DNA from: Isoetes taiwanensis
Lineage: Eukaryota; Streptophyta; Lycopodiopsida; Isoetales; Isoetaceae
Length of the DNA: 64,000 bases
Direction: 5' to 3'
Assembly (NCBI GenBank): GCA_021234155.1
Contig: JAJEKV010000108.1
Span: 2,939,850 to 3,003,849, forward strand
This document shows, piece by piece, positions 31,356 through 42,985 of this stretch. The translations under genes were made by a program, and so were the position numbers. Under the pieces are notes generated by a model. That model did not search any database, was not told where the DNA came from, and saw only the letters and a list, made by a program, of their open reading frames with translations. How positions within the stretch are numbered: position 1 is the stretch's first letter; each line of letters begins with the position of its first letter.

Positions 31356-32546
31356 TTGAATAATGAAATCAAGTTTCATGCCAAACGTGTTGGTAGACTA
31401 TTTCAACTAGAACATGAAAGTGATTGCAAAATATTGATGCTTTCTGATTTTGAACTATGGCATAATCGATTGGCTCATACACACTCAAATAATCTGAAGT
31501 TGTTAGCAAAGAAAGGCTTTATTAAATATGAAAGTGGAGAAAAAGGACATATTTGTGAAGGATGTATGTTGGGCAAACTACATAGACTGCCTTTTCACAA
31601 ATCAAATAAGAAAACTAAAGAGATGCTTGAGTTGGTTCACACTGATTTGTGTGGACCATTGAATGTCAGAGGCAGAACCAACAAAAGGTATTTCATCACA
31701 TTTATTGATGATTATACTAGGAAATGTAAATGCTATCTGCTGCACAATAAAGCTCAAGCATTAGCAGCCTTCAAACAATATGTAGCAGAATGTGAAAGAC
31801 AAACAGGGAAGAAACTAAAATGCATAAGGTCAGATAGAGGAGGAGAATATCTCTCAGCTAAATTTAAAGGTTTTTGTGTTGCTAATGGCATTAGGAGGCA
31901 GTTAACTTGTAGGTATAGTCCCCAACAAAATGGGGTGGCAGAAAGAAGGAACAGAACTTTAATGAATGCAGTTAGATCAATGATTAAGAATAGTGGATTA
32001 CCCAACTATTTGTGGGAGGAAGCTCTGCTGAATGCTAACATCATACAAAACAAACTTCCCTCTTCAAGTTTGCAAGGAAATATTCCTGATCTAATGTGGT
32101 ATGGAGAAAATTCAGAAATTAATTATGAAAAGTTCAAGGTTTATGGATGTCTGGCTTATGTGCATAAACCTGTTGAGCTAAGGAAAAAACTTGATGATAA
32201 GGCTGAAATTGGTTTCTTAGTAGGCTATGACAGTCACTCTAAGGGTTACATGATCTTCACTCCAGAAAATAAAAATATAATCATTAGTAGGGATGTAATA
32301 TTTTGTGAAGATTTTCTCTACAATCAAAGGCATCAAATCACAAAGGAAATTACAGTTAACAAGCCTTTAGACATAACGACAGATCAATTTGATGATGAAG
32401 AGGAGGAGGAGAGCAATGGAGAAAATAAAGTAGTTGAAGATGTAACTCAAGCTCATAGGGCAGAAACTGAACCTGTGGAGCATGAAATGACTGAAGCTGA
32501 TAAACCACCAGAGAAAAAGTTAAGGAAAAGAAGAACTGAAGCATAA
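31356..32546 (+). pseudogene. copia integrase and linker
   Basis: Contains the GAG_pre-integrase HHCC zinc motif (HNRLAHTH...CEGCMLGK) and the rve core: HTDLCGPL, FIDDYTRK, then RSDRGGEY and the Q-N-G-V-A-E-R-RNRT helix, so the D, D and E residues are kept. The GKx chromosomal linker region and a Glu-rich spacer follow. A TAA at 32544 ends the frame; homologous codons continue to EWKNAMNDELNS near 32730 before another frame shift. Confidence 0.93.
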
Positions 32547-32761
32547 AGGCTTCAAGATGAGATCCAATTTGACAGAGAAACTTATGGGAGAACTGAGTTA
32601 GGTGGAAGTAAAAGGCTAGAACAAGTGCAAGAAACAGATGAGATTGAACAAATTATGGCAATATTAGAAGATGTTGAGATACCCAGAACAGTCGAGCAGG
32701 CCGTAGAAAGTGTCAATGCAAAAGAGTGGAAAAATGCTATGAATGATGAGTTGAATTCCTT

Positions 32762-33125
32762 TTGGAAACTCATACCTATGATGTTGTAAAACAACATGTT
32801 GGTCAGAATATAATTGGTAGCAAATGGATCTTTAAAATTAAGACAAATACAGATGGTTCAAAAAAATATAAAGCTCGGCTGATGGCCCAAGGATTTACTC
32901 AAAAACAGGGCCAAGACTATGATGAAACTTACTCTCCCATAGTTAAACTTACAAGCATAAGGGTTCTTTTAAGTTTGGCAAATGCTCTAGATTGTGAAAT
33001 ACATCACATGGATGTAAAGACTGCTTTTTTGAATGCTATACTAGAGGAAGATATATTCATGAAACAGGCACCTGGTTTTGAGCAAGGGGAAAATTTGGTT
33101 TGGAAGTCAATATACTCAGAACAGA
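32762..33125 (+). pseudogene. copia reverse transcriptase, N-terminal part only
   Basis: Encodes the start of the RVT_2 domain: GSKWIFKIKTNTDGS, KARLMAQGFTQKQGQDY, ETYSPIVKLTSIR and HHMDVKTAFLN (first catalytic Asp), then stops being copia-like after ENLVWK near 33110. The YVDD motif and about 140 residues are absent. The reading resumes at 37077 on the far side of the insertion, so sequence was lost as well as gained. Confidence 0.93.
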
Positions 33126-34010
33126 GTTGCAATAGAAACGGGAGAATTTCATTGAAACGGGAGCAAAAGGAATATTCCTCAAAGATTCCCATTTTTTTCA
33201 AAAAAAACAGCTAAAATGAGGTATAAAAAAAAATTTGTCTTAAAATTGCATTTTGACCACCCAAGAATCACTCATTTTTTTGTGCAAAAAGAAACGTGAC
33301 TATGTCAAAGTGACACTTTTCCTAACAGTTAGAATTTCCCTGAAGTGTGTTTCTACAGAAAACCATTAATTTAAGAGAATATAACTTTTAACTGAAAATT
33401 GAAGTAAAGTCTCAGAATCTTGAAATTGTAGGTTTTTCCAAAATTGAAGATAAAATCTTCATATTGACATTCAAAATTTACAGTCTTTTCTTAAGAATCA
33501 GCTATGTGCAAAAGTGTGTGGAGTGATGAGAGAGGGTTCCAGCACATTATCATATTCATTTCTGCAATCTTCATCACAACAAAAGGTGGTGGAAGTTTAT
33601 TCACAAAACGTAGTTACCCATCTTTAACAACTGCAAAACATTAGGGAGATGTTAGCAACTTACTCGACTGTTGTACATTTGCTATTCAAGAATACAAGAA
33701 CAATTAAAAGATGAAGGCTTTCAAGTTAATGAAGGCAAAAGAAAACTTAAATCTATTCCAAAATACACTAGACCGCACCTCACTTGTGTATTCCGGTTTC
33801 TTAACTCTAGTCACCAGAACCCGATTAAAACTCTATTCGCGAGGAGGTTGTATTCCTCGGATCATGTAGAGATATCATAAATAGGTAAGCGGAAAAGGTA
33901 CAGTGTACATCCTTCACAACATTTTGTTAGCTTGGAGTGTATTCCGAAAGAGGTACTTTTAGGTCACAATGAGTCATTTTTTAGCGCTATAGTATTTCAA
34001 AGTACCAAAA

Positions 34011-34103
34011 TTGCATTCCGGAATACCCTTTTGCTATTCGAGAATAACAAAAGTGTATTCCGGAATACACTTTTGCTATTAAAAAATAAGAAAAGTGTAT
34101 TCC
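34011..34103. repeat. Palindromic repeat array, left (gtgtattccggaatacac)
   Basis: Two and a half copies of a palindrome whose fullest form is GCAAAAGTGTATTCC joined to its own reverse complement (34047-34075 is near perfect). The same palindrome forms the array at 36397-36575, so the two sets lie on opposite sides of the same TIR element. Confidence 0.85.
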
Positions 34104-36396
34104 TATTATAACATAGCCAACGAAAAAACAAAACAACATTAGGTCATTTTCAATTTATTTCAATGACCTTGGGTTTTTGTTTGTTTGTTTTGTAGGGATA
34201 CATGACCTTGGTATAAATAAATAAAAGGATTTTTTTTTTCTTGTGGGGACCAGGGATACAGGATCTTGGTTCCAAATGATAGCGGGAATCTTATTCTGGA
34301 ATACACTTTGTATTCCCGAATACGCTTTGGTTTTGAGAGACCCACGCATTTTGTTTTTGGGCGATCTTTCTCTTCGGGGACTTAGCGCCGAAAGCATTCC
34401 GGTTTACGCTTTTACAAAGGTTTTCTTCATGATAACCCATCGCCGGCTTTATCGGCTTGTGTTGATCCGGCGAAGGTTTTTTCTTAGGTTCATCCGAGCT
34501 TGTGGACGCCAGTCGTGGATGGGCTTGTCCACGCCGTGCCATGGAGTTCTTTTCAGTAATGAGCCCTAAAAACTCCTCGGAAGACCGCTTTGTTGCCGCT
34601 TCTGTTGGGACGATGCCACTCAAAGACGGTTTAGCAAGACGATGGCTTTTCACGGTTTTGTGGCAGATGGGGTTTTTCACGGTTTTTCATGTGATGGCTT
34701 TACCAAGACAGGTGATGGCTTTACCAAGACGATGCCACTCAAAGTCGTTTTTTATCTGATGGTCTGACACAGTTGAAAGAATGCGCAGGAAACGGATGGA
34801 TGTTGGAACAGATTCTTCAAACCAGGTAAATTCCTTGATCCAAATATTTGAGACAGAGCTTTAGCTGGAATAGCCGGCCAAATGCAGTTGCTTACCGTGG
34901 CAAATAAATCTCGAGACCTAAGATGATGCATCTTGATTTACCTGAGAAGAATGCCACAGAAATAAGAGAAATCTGGTAAGGAGTTGATTCAAATATGGCA
35001 GCTGCATCTTAATCCCAGAATCAATGTGTGTAAAAGATTGTCAAATTTGCAAAAACCCCTTTGCTTGGGCGATGCTCTGTGTTTTCGCATAAAGTTTTGC
35101 GACAAATAGAGCTTAGAAATGACACCGTGCGTAGTTGCATTCCTTCTTGCTTGAATGTTTGTTTAGATCTGAGATCAGAAAGTGGTTTGCGCAGTGGGAA
35201 GGAAGACTTGTTCTTTAGCTTTGCCTGGTTACCAAGCAGTTATTTGCTCCACTGATCTTTGTAAAAGTCCTTTTACTCTGGAAACCAGGACAAACAGCAA
35301 ATTTTTGCACCAGCAAAATCAAAGCATATTCTGTTTGTGCTCATATTATGAATTATGTTGAATTTTGGTTTTCAGTTTATCCATCAACACTTGTAGCATA
35401 CATAGCAAGGATTTGATGATGGAGAATGAGAGCACCTTCTATTTCTTCTTGTTGGCAATCATGGCTTAGCTTAAGAAGTCCCTTTTCTCAAATCCTTTAA
35501 GCTCTACATGCCAGGACAAATTAAAAGCAAGTATTTGTAGAAAGTATCTTCTATTTGTCCTCAACTATTCTGAGTGCTATTTATTGAAAGTACTTGCAGA
35601 AAGTATTCTGAATGCTATTTATTATAAGTATTCTGAATGCTAGTTATTTTTATTTGCAGAAAGTATTTTCTATTTGTCCTCAAAGTATCTTTAGGTTACA
35701 GCTAATGTATATGCTACTGCACAAAGACATTTCAGCATTTATGTAAAAGTCTGCCCTTGCTGCAAGCAATGACAATTAGGCTAATTGTTTTCTTTTTTTG
35801 TTATGCAATTATGCAAAGAAAATTGATTTGACATGTAGTAAACTGTGGCAATAATTTGGGGAGATTATAAACCCAGTTGATGCAGCAGATTTATTAGGGT
35901 AGTTAATTTTCAATGAGTTAATTGTTATAATCGCCTATTATGCTTGGCTTGATGCTTCTCATGGGATGGGCGGAAAACCACTTGAATATATTCAAGACTT
36001 TTGGAAATGATTGGAAGAAAGTATCAGCCTACATGGAGTTCATGCAAGTAGATCATTTGGATCTAAAGATCCTCGCACCATCAAACAAGTAGATCATTTG
36101 GATCTAAAGACTCGCACCATCAATTATGGTGGTTATCTTTCTACCAATTGCAATTGCATTTTATATAACAAATAGTAAAGCCATGTAATGAGAATTAAAC
36201 CCATCTCAAAAAACATCAGGATCTCCTCACTGCAAGCATCTTATATTCGAACCCTGGGCTATGCCCCGCAAACCATGCATACTTACCACTAGGACAAGCA
36301 TGGGTTATGTGGCAACTACTTTTGAAAGTTTTACTAGATGAGTAGAATGACAAAATGGTAGGCAAGACAGTGGTTTGTAAAGTGATTTCTTAGAAA

Positions 36397-36575
36397 GCAA
36401 AGGTGTATTCCGGAATACACATTTGCTTTCTCAGGAAAGCAAAAGTGTTATCCGGAATACACTTTTGCTTTCTCAGGAAATCCAAAGTGTATTCCGAAAT
36501 ACACTTTTGCTTTCTCTGAAAATCCAAAGTGTATTCTGGAATACACGTTTGATTTTTAGAAAAGCAAAAGTGTAT
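36397..36575. repeat. Palindromic repeat array, right (~42-bp period)
   Basis: About four tandem units of ~42 bases, each carrying a variant of ccggaatacacttttgcttt and a complementary half. Adjacent units therefore form nested hairpins. The tightness of repetition argues for local expansion. In TIR transposons such sub-terminal repeats often bind the transposase; that role is inferred here. Confidence 0.85.
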
Positions 36576-37076
36576 TTTCTACATTTTTTGTTTTATGTGT
36601 TCTAGTGTTCAATTATTTACTTGTTTATTCTCTTATTTTTTATTCAGCTAGTAGAACGTCAAACATGTTTGATGGAACAACTAAACGTGAAGACTTGGGA
36701 CAGATACCCAGTTGCAACGTCTGACAAGCGTATTGTTCGATACACACCAAATTTTGAGGGTACCTAATTGATGTACTGAAAAAAAAAATAAGGAAATAAT
36801 AATTATTTTTTCTTCTCAATTTTGATGTTTTTGATATCTCACTTTCAGAGATTATGTATTCGTGTCTACATTTTGCCATTTTCAAGGGCGTTTCTTTGCA
36901 AAAAACAAACTTGTCACTTAATGAGAGGCCAAAATGAGGGGAAAAAAAATTGAACCTTCTGAAATTCTCAAGTTTATCCAAAAAAGGCCAATTTTAAGAG
37001 CATGGTGTTTTTTTTAAGGGAATCTTTGAAACGGGAGTTCTGCAACACTCCCGTTTAATTTGCAACCTTGTTTCAG

Positions 37077-37704
37077 TAGAAGATGTAGCAATCCCTGCAA
37101 AATACATTGGCTGGCAGCAAAAAGGGTGTTGAAATACTTGAAAGGAACACAAGACTTTGGTATAACATTTGATGATGACAATCTACAAATGCATGCTTAT
37201 TCAGATGCTGACTGGGCAGGGGACCAAACAGAAAGGAAGTCTACAACAGGCTATGTAATTTATCTTGCGGGTGGTGCCATCACATGGAGAACTAAAAAAC
37301 AGTCAGCAATTGCTTTATCTTCAGCTGAAGCTGAATATGCAGCCTCATGTCTTTTGTCCAGAGAAATAATCTGGCTTAGGAGATTGTTGGAGGAGCTAAA
37401 TGTCAAACAGGTTGATCCCACTGTCATTTTCTCAGATAGCCAAAGTTGTATAGCAATTGTTTAAAATCCTGTTGAACATGAAAGAACAAAACATATAGAG
37501 TTGAGCATGCACTATATCAGAGATCAAGCTGCCAGAGGAAATATTCAAATGAAATATGTGGGTACTGAGAACCAAATTGCAGATATTTTTACCAAAGGTC
37601 TTGCTGAAAACAAATTTACAAAGTTTCAAAGGGGTTTAAAAGTGCATTATTTATGCAATGAAGGAGGAGTGTTGGAGATTCATTGCATAACTACTGCTGC
37701 ATAA
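37077..37704 (+). pseudogene. copia RNase H
   Basis: Copia RT/RNase H resumes at HWLAAKRVLKYLKGTQDFG. The Ty1-type RNase H follows with SDADWAGD, KKQSAIALSSAEAEY and VIFSDSQSCIAI, giving the catalytic acidic residues. A TAA at 37462 replaces one codon before NPVEHERTKHIE. The frame then continues through IADIFTKGLAENKF to the polypurine tract. Confidence 0.93.
37660..37669 (+). other. Polypurine tract
   Basis: GAAGGAGGAG lies immediately before the 3' LTR start at 37670 and would prime plus-strand synthesis. Confidence 0.85.
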
Positions 37705-38306
37705 CCACTGCTTCTATGGAGCTATTTCATCTGCATATGATGAACTCAAACAGGTTGCACAATGTGATGTAAGTTTTCTTAGCCCTAATGGTCTAACTCA
37801 ATTCTTATGGTTTGAAAAATAAATTTCAATTGTCGAAACCATTGATTTTATGGTCAAAGGGTCAAAGGGCCCGTTTATGCATCTAGGCCTGTGGGATAAT
37901 TCGATGGGCGAAAATCTCTGAACGGTGGAGCATATCTAATCCGGAAATTATGCCATGGCGGTCGATTTTCCGAAGATATAATGCTTGCTAATCTATGCTT
38001 GGCTTACAGAGGAGTATAATGAAATCGTTCATAGACGATTTGGCTGACTGTAGCGATCAGACTATTTGAGGGAAGATCGAGACTATTTTACTGCAGTGAG
38101 TTATTATGAATGGCCATTGAAACAATATGTTCTATGGTATTACTTGAACCATTGTTTGTTTAAACTAAGGGGTTCATAAGTATGGGTTTATCTCTATAAT
38201 GTTTAATGGCTAAAAGTTGTGTTGATATTTGAATGAAGGAAGAAGATTGATTCAATATTTCTTCTTGAAGTGGTTAAGTTGTGTTAACAAGTGTTTAAAT
38301 TTCTCA
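37670..38306 (+). repeat. 3' LTR (637 bp)
   Basis: Begins TGTTGGAGATTC and ends aaatttctca (TG..CA). It is almost identical to the two 5' LTR parts over their full combined length. A handful of differences (for example catctgatg/cattgtgatg near 37763, ggtggagcat/ggtggagcct) suggest a fairly young insertion. Confidence 0.95.
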
Positions 38307-38311
38307 ATGTA

Positions 38312-39640
38312 GTGCAATAATCCATTGTCTTGTCAAACCCTTCTACATGTGCAAACTTGTAGGTCAATTTGGGAGAGTATAGTCCGATTGCCTGTGGCAT
38401 AGATACCTTGCTTCATTTTGAATAAATACTAAATTCTGCTTGTGCAACAACATTGGACCATTGTGTATAACCATGAGTTAACAAAAAAGCTAATCCGTTT
38501 ATCACTATCAGTGATACCTTTGAAGCACCATTATGTGCAAAGCTTGCCTGCAATATGAAACTGCTGATGCAAATAAGTGCCTACCAAAATATGGTAGATT
38601 CAAGAGCATGATTATTGACATTCACGTATCAAATTTTGATAGATTAGAGCATTTTATTGACATTCTCGAATCAACATGATACAAATAAGGGGCCACCCTA
38701 GTTTGCCAGCTTCCGGAGTTCGTCAGCCAAGAAAGTGATAGGTGGTGCTTCTGCTTCTTCTTTTGCTCATTATATGAATTCTCCTTTGCTGCTTCCTAAT
38801 TTGCCCAATAATTCTCGCCTCAATCCTCTTGCTTTTGACCCTTCTCTTGTTAATATGCATACAAGCTTGCAACACTTTCCCCCTCTTTCTGAATCTGCAC
38901 CTTTGTCTACTTCTCAAGTAAAGACTATCAGAAATACTTCTATTGTTATACGCTTCTTTTTGTCTACTTTGGCGGTGTATGCGCTCATACGCTCCTTGGG
39001 GGTTCTTCTGATGTTGTGGCTAGAGCATCTTCTACACGATTTAGCGATTGGATCAAATGTGATTTGACATCCAGTGTGCAATCTCGTGTCTCTGCTGCAT
39101 TGAATATTATGTTACATAATAACAAGAAATAATTGAGCTCGTATCTAAATGAGTTACAAGCACAAGATGACCGTATGGATGTTCGGGGCTGCCTCCACGA
39201 GGGTGTGTTTATATGAGGCACAACTTGATGTTCAAATGTCTTTTACAACTGGCCTATCAGTTGTCGAAATTGATCATAATGCTCATTTGCAGTGTATTCA
39301 GAACCTTGTGTCTCATGCAGTTGTTTGCCATTTCACGGCACAGTTTCTGGATCTCAGGAGAGTTGGATTCCTGCTAAAACATTACCTTCAGAGACTGGGT
39401 CTCCCTTATGCGTCTCTAAAAGTTTTGGATTCTTTCTGGTTGTGTTTGACTCTTCACTTGCAGTTGACAGGCTTGTGGAGCGTGGTGTTGATCCTCTTTG
39501 GGACATTATCTTCTATATCAGGTTTATTCTCCTGGATTCTTGCCAAGTAAGTCTGGTGCATTGCACATGCCTTGCTGGCTTGCCTTAGAGGATTTTCTAC
39601 TAGAATTGCAAGTGTATGATTTTATGATTGCAAGTGGATA
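38312..39640. other. Flank of copia; unrecognised open frames
   Basis: Plus-strand frames at 38735-39067 and 39149-39588 are open over longer stretches than expected and overlap in different frames, as in a decayed coding sequence. Pieces such as SSFAHYMNSPLLLPNLPNNS and ESWIPAKTLPSETGSPLCVS match no family I know. Possibly an old mobile-element ORF. Confidence 0.3.
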
Positions 39641-39649
39641 GGCTGACCC

Positions 39650-40010
39650 AACTAGGTAAAAACATCCGTCTATGCATAAGAAGAACACCGTAAATACGTC
39701 TGCCAAATTATCTCTTTTTTATCATCAGCTAGAGATGAGCAACGATAAGCTTTAGTGATCTTCTGCTGAGCACAACGGAGAAGCTGCTGATCAGAGATGT
39801 GTGCACCTTGGAAAATACACAAACGTCAACTCTGCCAGATAGACCACAAAATCCAACTAGAAGCAAGATGAAATGCCCGCTTACGCAAGTTAGGCCAAAC
39901 AGGGGGACATGGATTTATCCTAGACCATAGGATGTTGATCTAAAGAAATCACCGGCCATTAAAAAAAAGGGTGATTGTGCCAGCAGTGGTGAACTTAAGA
40001 CAAAAACTAT
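39650..40010 (-). mobile_element. L1-like LINE tail fragment
   Basis: The minus strand encodes PNLRKRAFHLASSWILWSIW, then after a stop RLCIFQGAHISDQQLL, the same C-terminal block as the LINEs at 1-285 and 18.5 kb. Sequence upstream on the minus strand (40.0-39.95 kb) decays quickly. No target duplication found. Confidence 0.7.
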
Positions 40011-41653
40011 CATCAAATCCATATAGCAAGGCCAAATTCTGAATTTCACGCATGGGCATATCCGAATCTAGTTACTTTGCATCCTAAAACTAAATTTACA
40101 CCTCAGAATTACCATGCAAAGTCAGGGGGTCTCTGATGTTCTCCTGAAATATATGCTATAAATACGTATATTTCTGGGCCACATCACTGTACAGGTCTAC
40201 TTTAGTAGCTATAATACCAGAGTAGATGAAAAAGGGAGCATGGATAAGTTATTCATATAACTTAGCCAACATTAGACATAGGGCCATTTCCACATGGCCT
40301 CACCCTATTGGGCACCCGCCACATGGAAGCACCCCATTCGAGCCATGTGGCAATGACATGGAACCCTAACCTATAAATGCCCTAACCCTAGGCCATTTTT
40401 CGGCTCCAACTACCTTGAGACCCGTTCTTCGTTCGGAACTCCGTTTCAAACACCGTTCATTGTGGCGCAGCTTAGATCGACAGCCCCAATGTAGTGCGCT
40501 TATCAGAGGAAGGAGAAACGACCCCGACTCGTTAGCAAGTCATGGAGACCCCAGGAGTTGGATGGAGTTCGTCTGGATCAGGTATTCAGAGTAGTTTCAT
40601 AGGTAGATCACGTGAAACCTAGGATTCCAGATGAGCTAGTATCTTATCTTGCTAGTAAAGCTTCCTAGAACCCCCAGTCTAGGTTTCGAACATTAATCAA
40701 TGAACTCTAACAGTAAGTTAGATGCATGTGATTAGGATTAGATGTTATTCTCATTATTTATCATGTTATGTGGATATGTGATGTTGGTTGATCTTGCTAG
40801 CCCCTCTCGTATTAGAAAGGGGGGTAGAGACCTAGTGGCCATTATATAGATGGTGCTCCTAATTTAAACCCCGTAGTTCCTATTAGCATGTGGCCTATGT
40901 ATAAGAATCCAACCGGCTATGGGGGGCTATGGAGTGACCTAGCACTTGTGGCAAAGTGGAGGGAGGTCCCTGCTGAGCGCAGCTACTAGGGACCCATAGT
41001 AGGCTAGGCCCGGCTCTTGCTAAGTTGCAAGTGTCGGCCTGGCTCTTGTTTTGGAGAGTTGAGTCAAGTAAGGATAAGGATGTGTATCGCCACGATCCTC
41101 TAGCCGCCCATGGAGCTACTAGTCCTCGGGGGAGATACAACCCTTCCTACCTCATCGGACTTGGGAGATGCAACCCCAAGTAGGCCCAATGGATGATACC
41201 ATGAGACTACGTCTCCCGCAGATTATAGTCATGCCAGAGCCCGATTTAGCCCATGCAAAGTATGCACATGAGGGGCAGATGGAGTGGTCAACCTTAGCCA
41301 TTGTCTATAGCCAGCCCCACCATTGTTATGTCTCAATTTGCTCTATCTTGAGGCACAACCTTCAGTCGACTTCACTTACGAGTCTGAGCCTATGTAGGAG
41401 CTACTCTACTTTATGATGTATTGTTATCTATGATGGATCTATGGATGGATAATGGTACTACCCTTCGAGGTAGCTGATTGTATTGTTATTGTTAGTGCTT
41501 ATGTTTATGCTTCCGCTGTTATAGGAGCCCATAGGGGAAAGGCCGCACAAGACACCTTCGTGTCCCTTTCCCGCACCATGGCCATCCTAGGTGCGGGATA
41601 GACGGAGGGCCCATGCGGTAGGTGTGCTGGATGGGGGATTTCCCATGAGATAT
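40011..41653. other. Non-coding; LTR-like sequence possible
   Basis: A cctataaatgccc box at 40370-40382 in GC-balanced sequence, with the hairpin ccacatgg/ccatgtgg around it, looks like a pol II promoter of an LTR element or gene. No downstream coding sequence is recognised. Both ends of a putative LTR could not be found. Confidence 0.3.
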
Positions 41654-41825
41654 AGGAAGGAAGGAAGGAAGGAAGGAAGTATATTTTTACGTCGCACCAC
41701 AAAGGCAGCGTCACGAAGGACATGCGACCACAAGTACAAAGAAAACAAAAATACATTGCATGGGCCGAAGCCCGTGAGCACCATGGCCCGGATTAAAAAA
41801 CCCCACTGGGGAAAAACCGTTGCCA
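41654..41825 (-). mobile_element. SINE-like repeat, copy D (GGAA tail)
   Basis: The antisense copy begins with (aagg)n at 41654-41679 in place of the TATTC pentamer, then gtcgcaccacaaaggcagcg, then cggattaaaaaaccccactg with gggaaaaaccgttgccatga. Core hairpin GGATTAAAAAACCCC..GGGGAAAAACC is the cleanest of the five copies. Confidence 0.65.
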
Positions 41826-42748
41826 TGATGACCACAGATCCAAAAAGCTATGCTGCTGCAAAAAGCAACAAGCATACCTCCAACAAACAGAACTTCAACA
41901 GACAGGGCGCCGTATATTTGGTGGGGAGCGTCACTTGGTCCAAACCCACTGACGGTGATACTTTGGCTGCAATGGTGCATGTCATGTAAGGCAGGGATCC
42001 TTAATTGTGAGGCAGTGATCGAAGACATGGTGAGGTGATGTAACCAGGATGGTGCTAACTTTAGGACAATTGGCACATATCAGTAACCTAAATGGTGGTA
42101 GTGAATACCCGAATAAATCTTAGACATTACCTAAATACTCTCACCTAGGAACTAGTTGATTACTAGTTTGATCAACAGGAAAGAGGAATTGAAACCCTAT
42201 TGACCAAATTTTTTGGCCAGATACCATTATCTGCACCTGTAAAAAAAGAGCAGTAGCTTATCAATTATATTATGATACCTTATAATATCTCCCAAAGTCA
42301 CTTAAATAAGACCAACACTATTACAGCCAGGCTTCACCATTCCTCTATAGCCGAAATATCAAACACAAAAGAACAATGATCAACAAAATCAATTTATAAA
42401 CAACTTAATACATACCACAACTTAGAGGTTAGGAACTCAAATTGCTACAAGCTTCATTATTGTACATAAATAATTACACATAGAATATGGTCTCATAGAC
42501 CCACATCTTAAAATCTGCTTCATACCTGCAATCTCGATAATAGAAGTTCAATGAAGGTAAAGCATAGACAACGAAAATGAAAGAGAAAGTAGCATATATG
42601 AAGGTAAAGTGCTACTTGATAACCAACATATGAAGACCTTGAAATTGGATTGGCTTAGATCACAAATGGCTTTAGCCAACAACAATGGAGAAAGGTGTAC
42701 TTTATGACAAACATGAAGGAATCTTAAAGCTGGTTCTTTACTTTATAG
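41826..42748. other. Non-coding stretch, nothing recognised
   Basis: AT-rich, no domain or repeat beyond short runs. Confidence 0.4.
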
Positions 42749-42985
42749 ACCATGATGATAAATAAAATTCAATTGATCAAAGTATCAAAGGGAAAAAAGG
42801 CTGCTATAATATCAATTTTAGTTTAAAATATTTGGGTCAGTAGTGCTTGGAGACCTGCACAATCATATGATGATAAATAAAATTCAATTAATAAAAGTAT
42901 CAAAGGGAAAAAAGGCTGCTATAATATTAATTTCAGTTTAAAATATTTAGGTCAGTAGTGCTTGGAGACCTGCACAATCATGTTA
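42749..42985. repeat. Tandem duplication (~118 bp x 2)
   Basis: The unit from atgatgataaataaaattc to gagacctgcacaatca occurs twice head to tail with about five substitutions (for example atcaatttta/attaatttca). It lies in non-coding DNA. Confidence 0.9.

Larger units (their letters stand above)
33126..37066. mobile_element. Non-autonomous TIR element inside copia RT (~3.94 kb)
   Basis: Left end gttgcaatagaaacgggag (33126-33144) and right end ctcccgtttaatttgcaac (37048-37066) are imperfect inverted repeats. Sub-terminal pieces also pair (caaagattccc near 33181 with gggaatctttg near 37018). No transposase or other domain is visible. The interior is AT-rich and holds two arrays of the palindrome built on gtgtattccggaatacac. 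No target duplication is apparent, and ~140 codons of RT are missing at the site, so insertion was accompanied or followed by deletion. Confidence 0.75.
19675..38311 (+). mobile_element. Ty1/copia LTR retrotransposon, invaded twice
   Basis: The 5' LTR begins at 19680 (TGTTGGAGATTC) and the 3' LTR ends at 38306 (aaatttctca). The 5-base target duplication ATGTA sits at 19675-19679 and 38307-38311. A tRNA-iMet primer site follows the 5' LTR at 30020, and a polypurine tract precedes the 3' LTR at 37660. Domain order gag, protease, integrase, RT, RNase H is the Pseudoviridae order. Block 20207-29907 splits the 5' LTR, and block 33126-37066 replaces the central RT. Without these, the element would be about 5 kb. 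Several frame breaks mean it is dead. Confidence 0.95.

Noticed and set aside
40140-40720. LTR of another retrotransposon
   Set aside because: A TATA-like box is present, but no second copy, PBS or polypurine tract was found, so it was kept only as a possibility.
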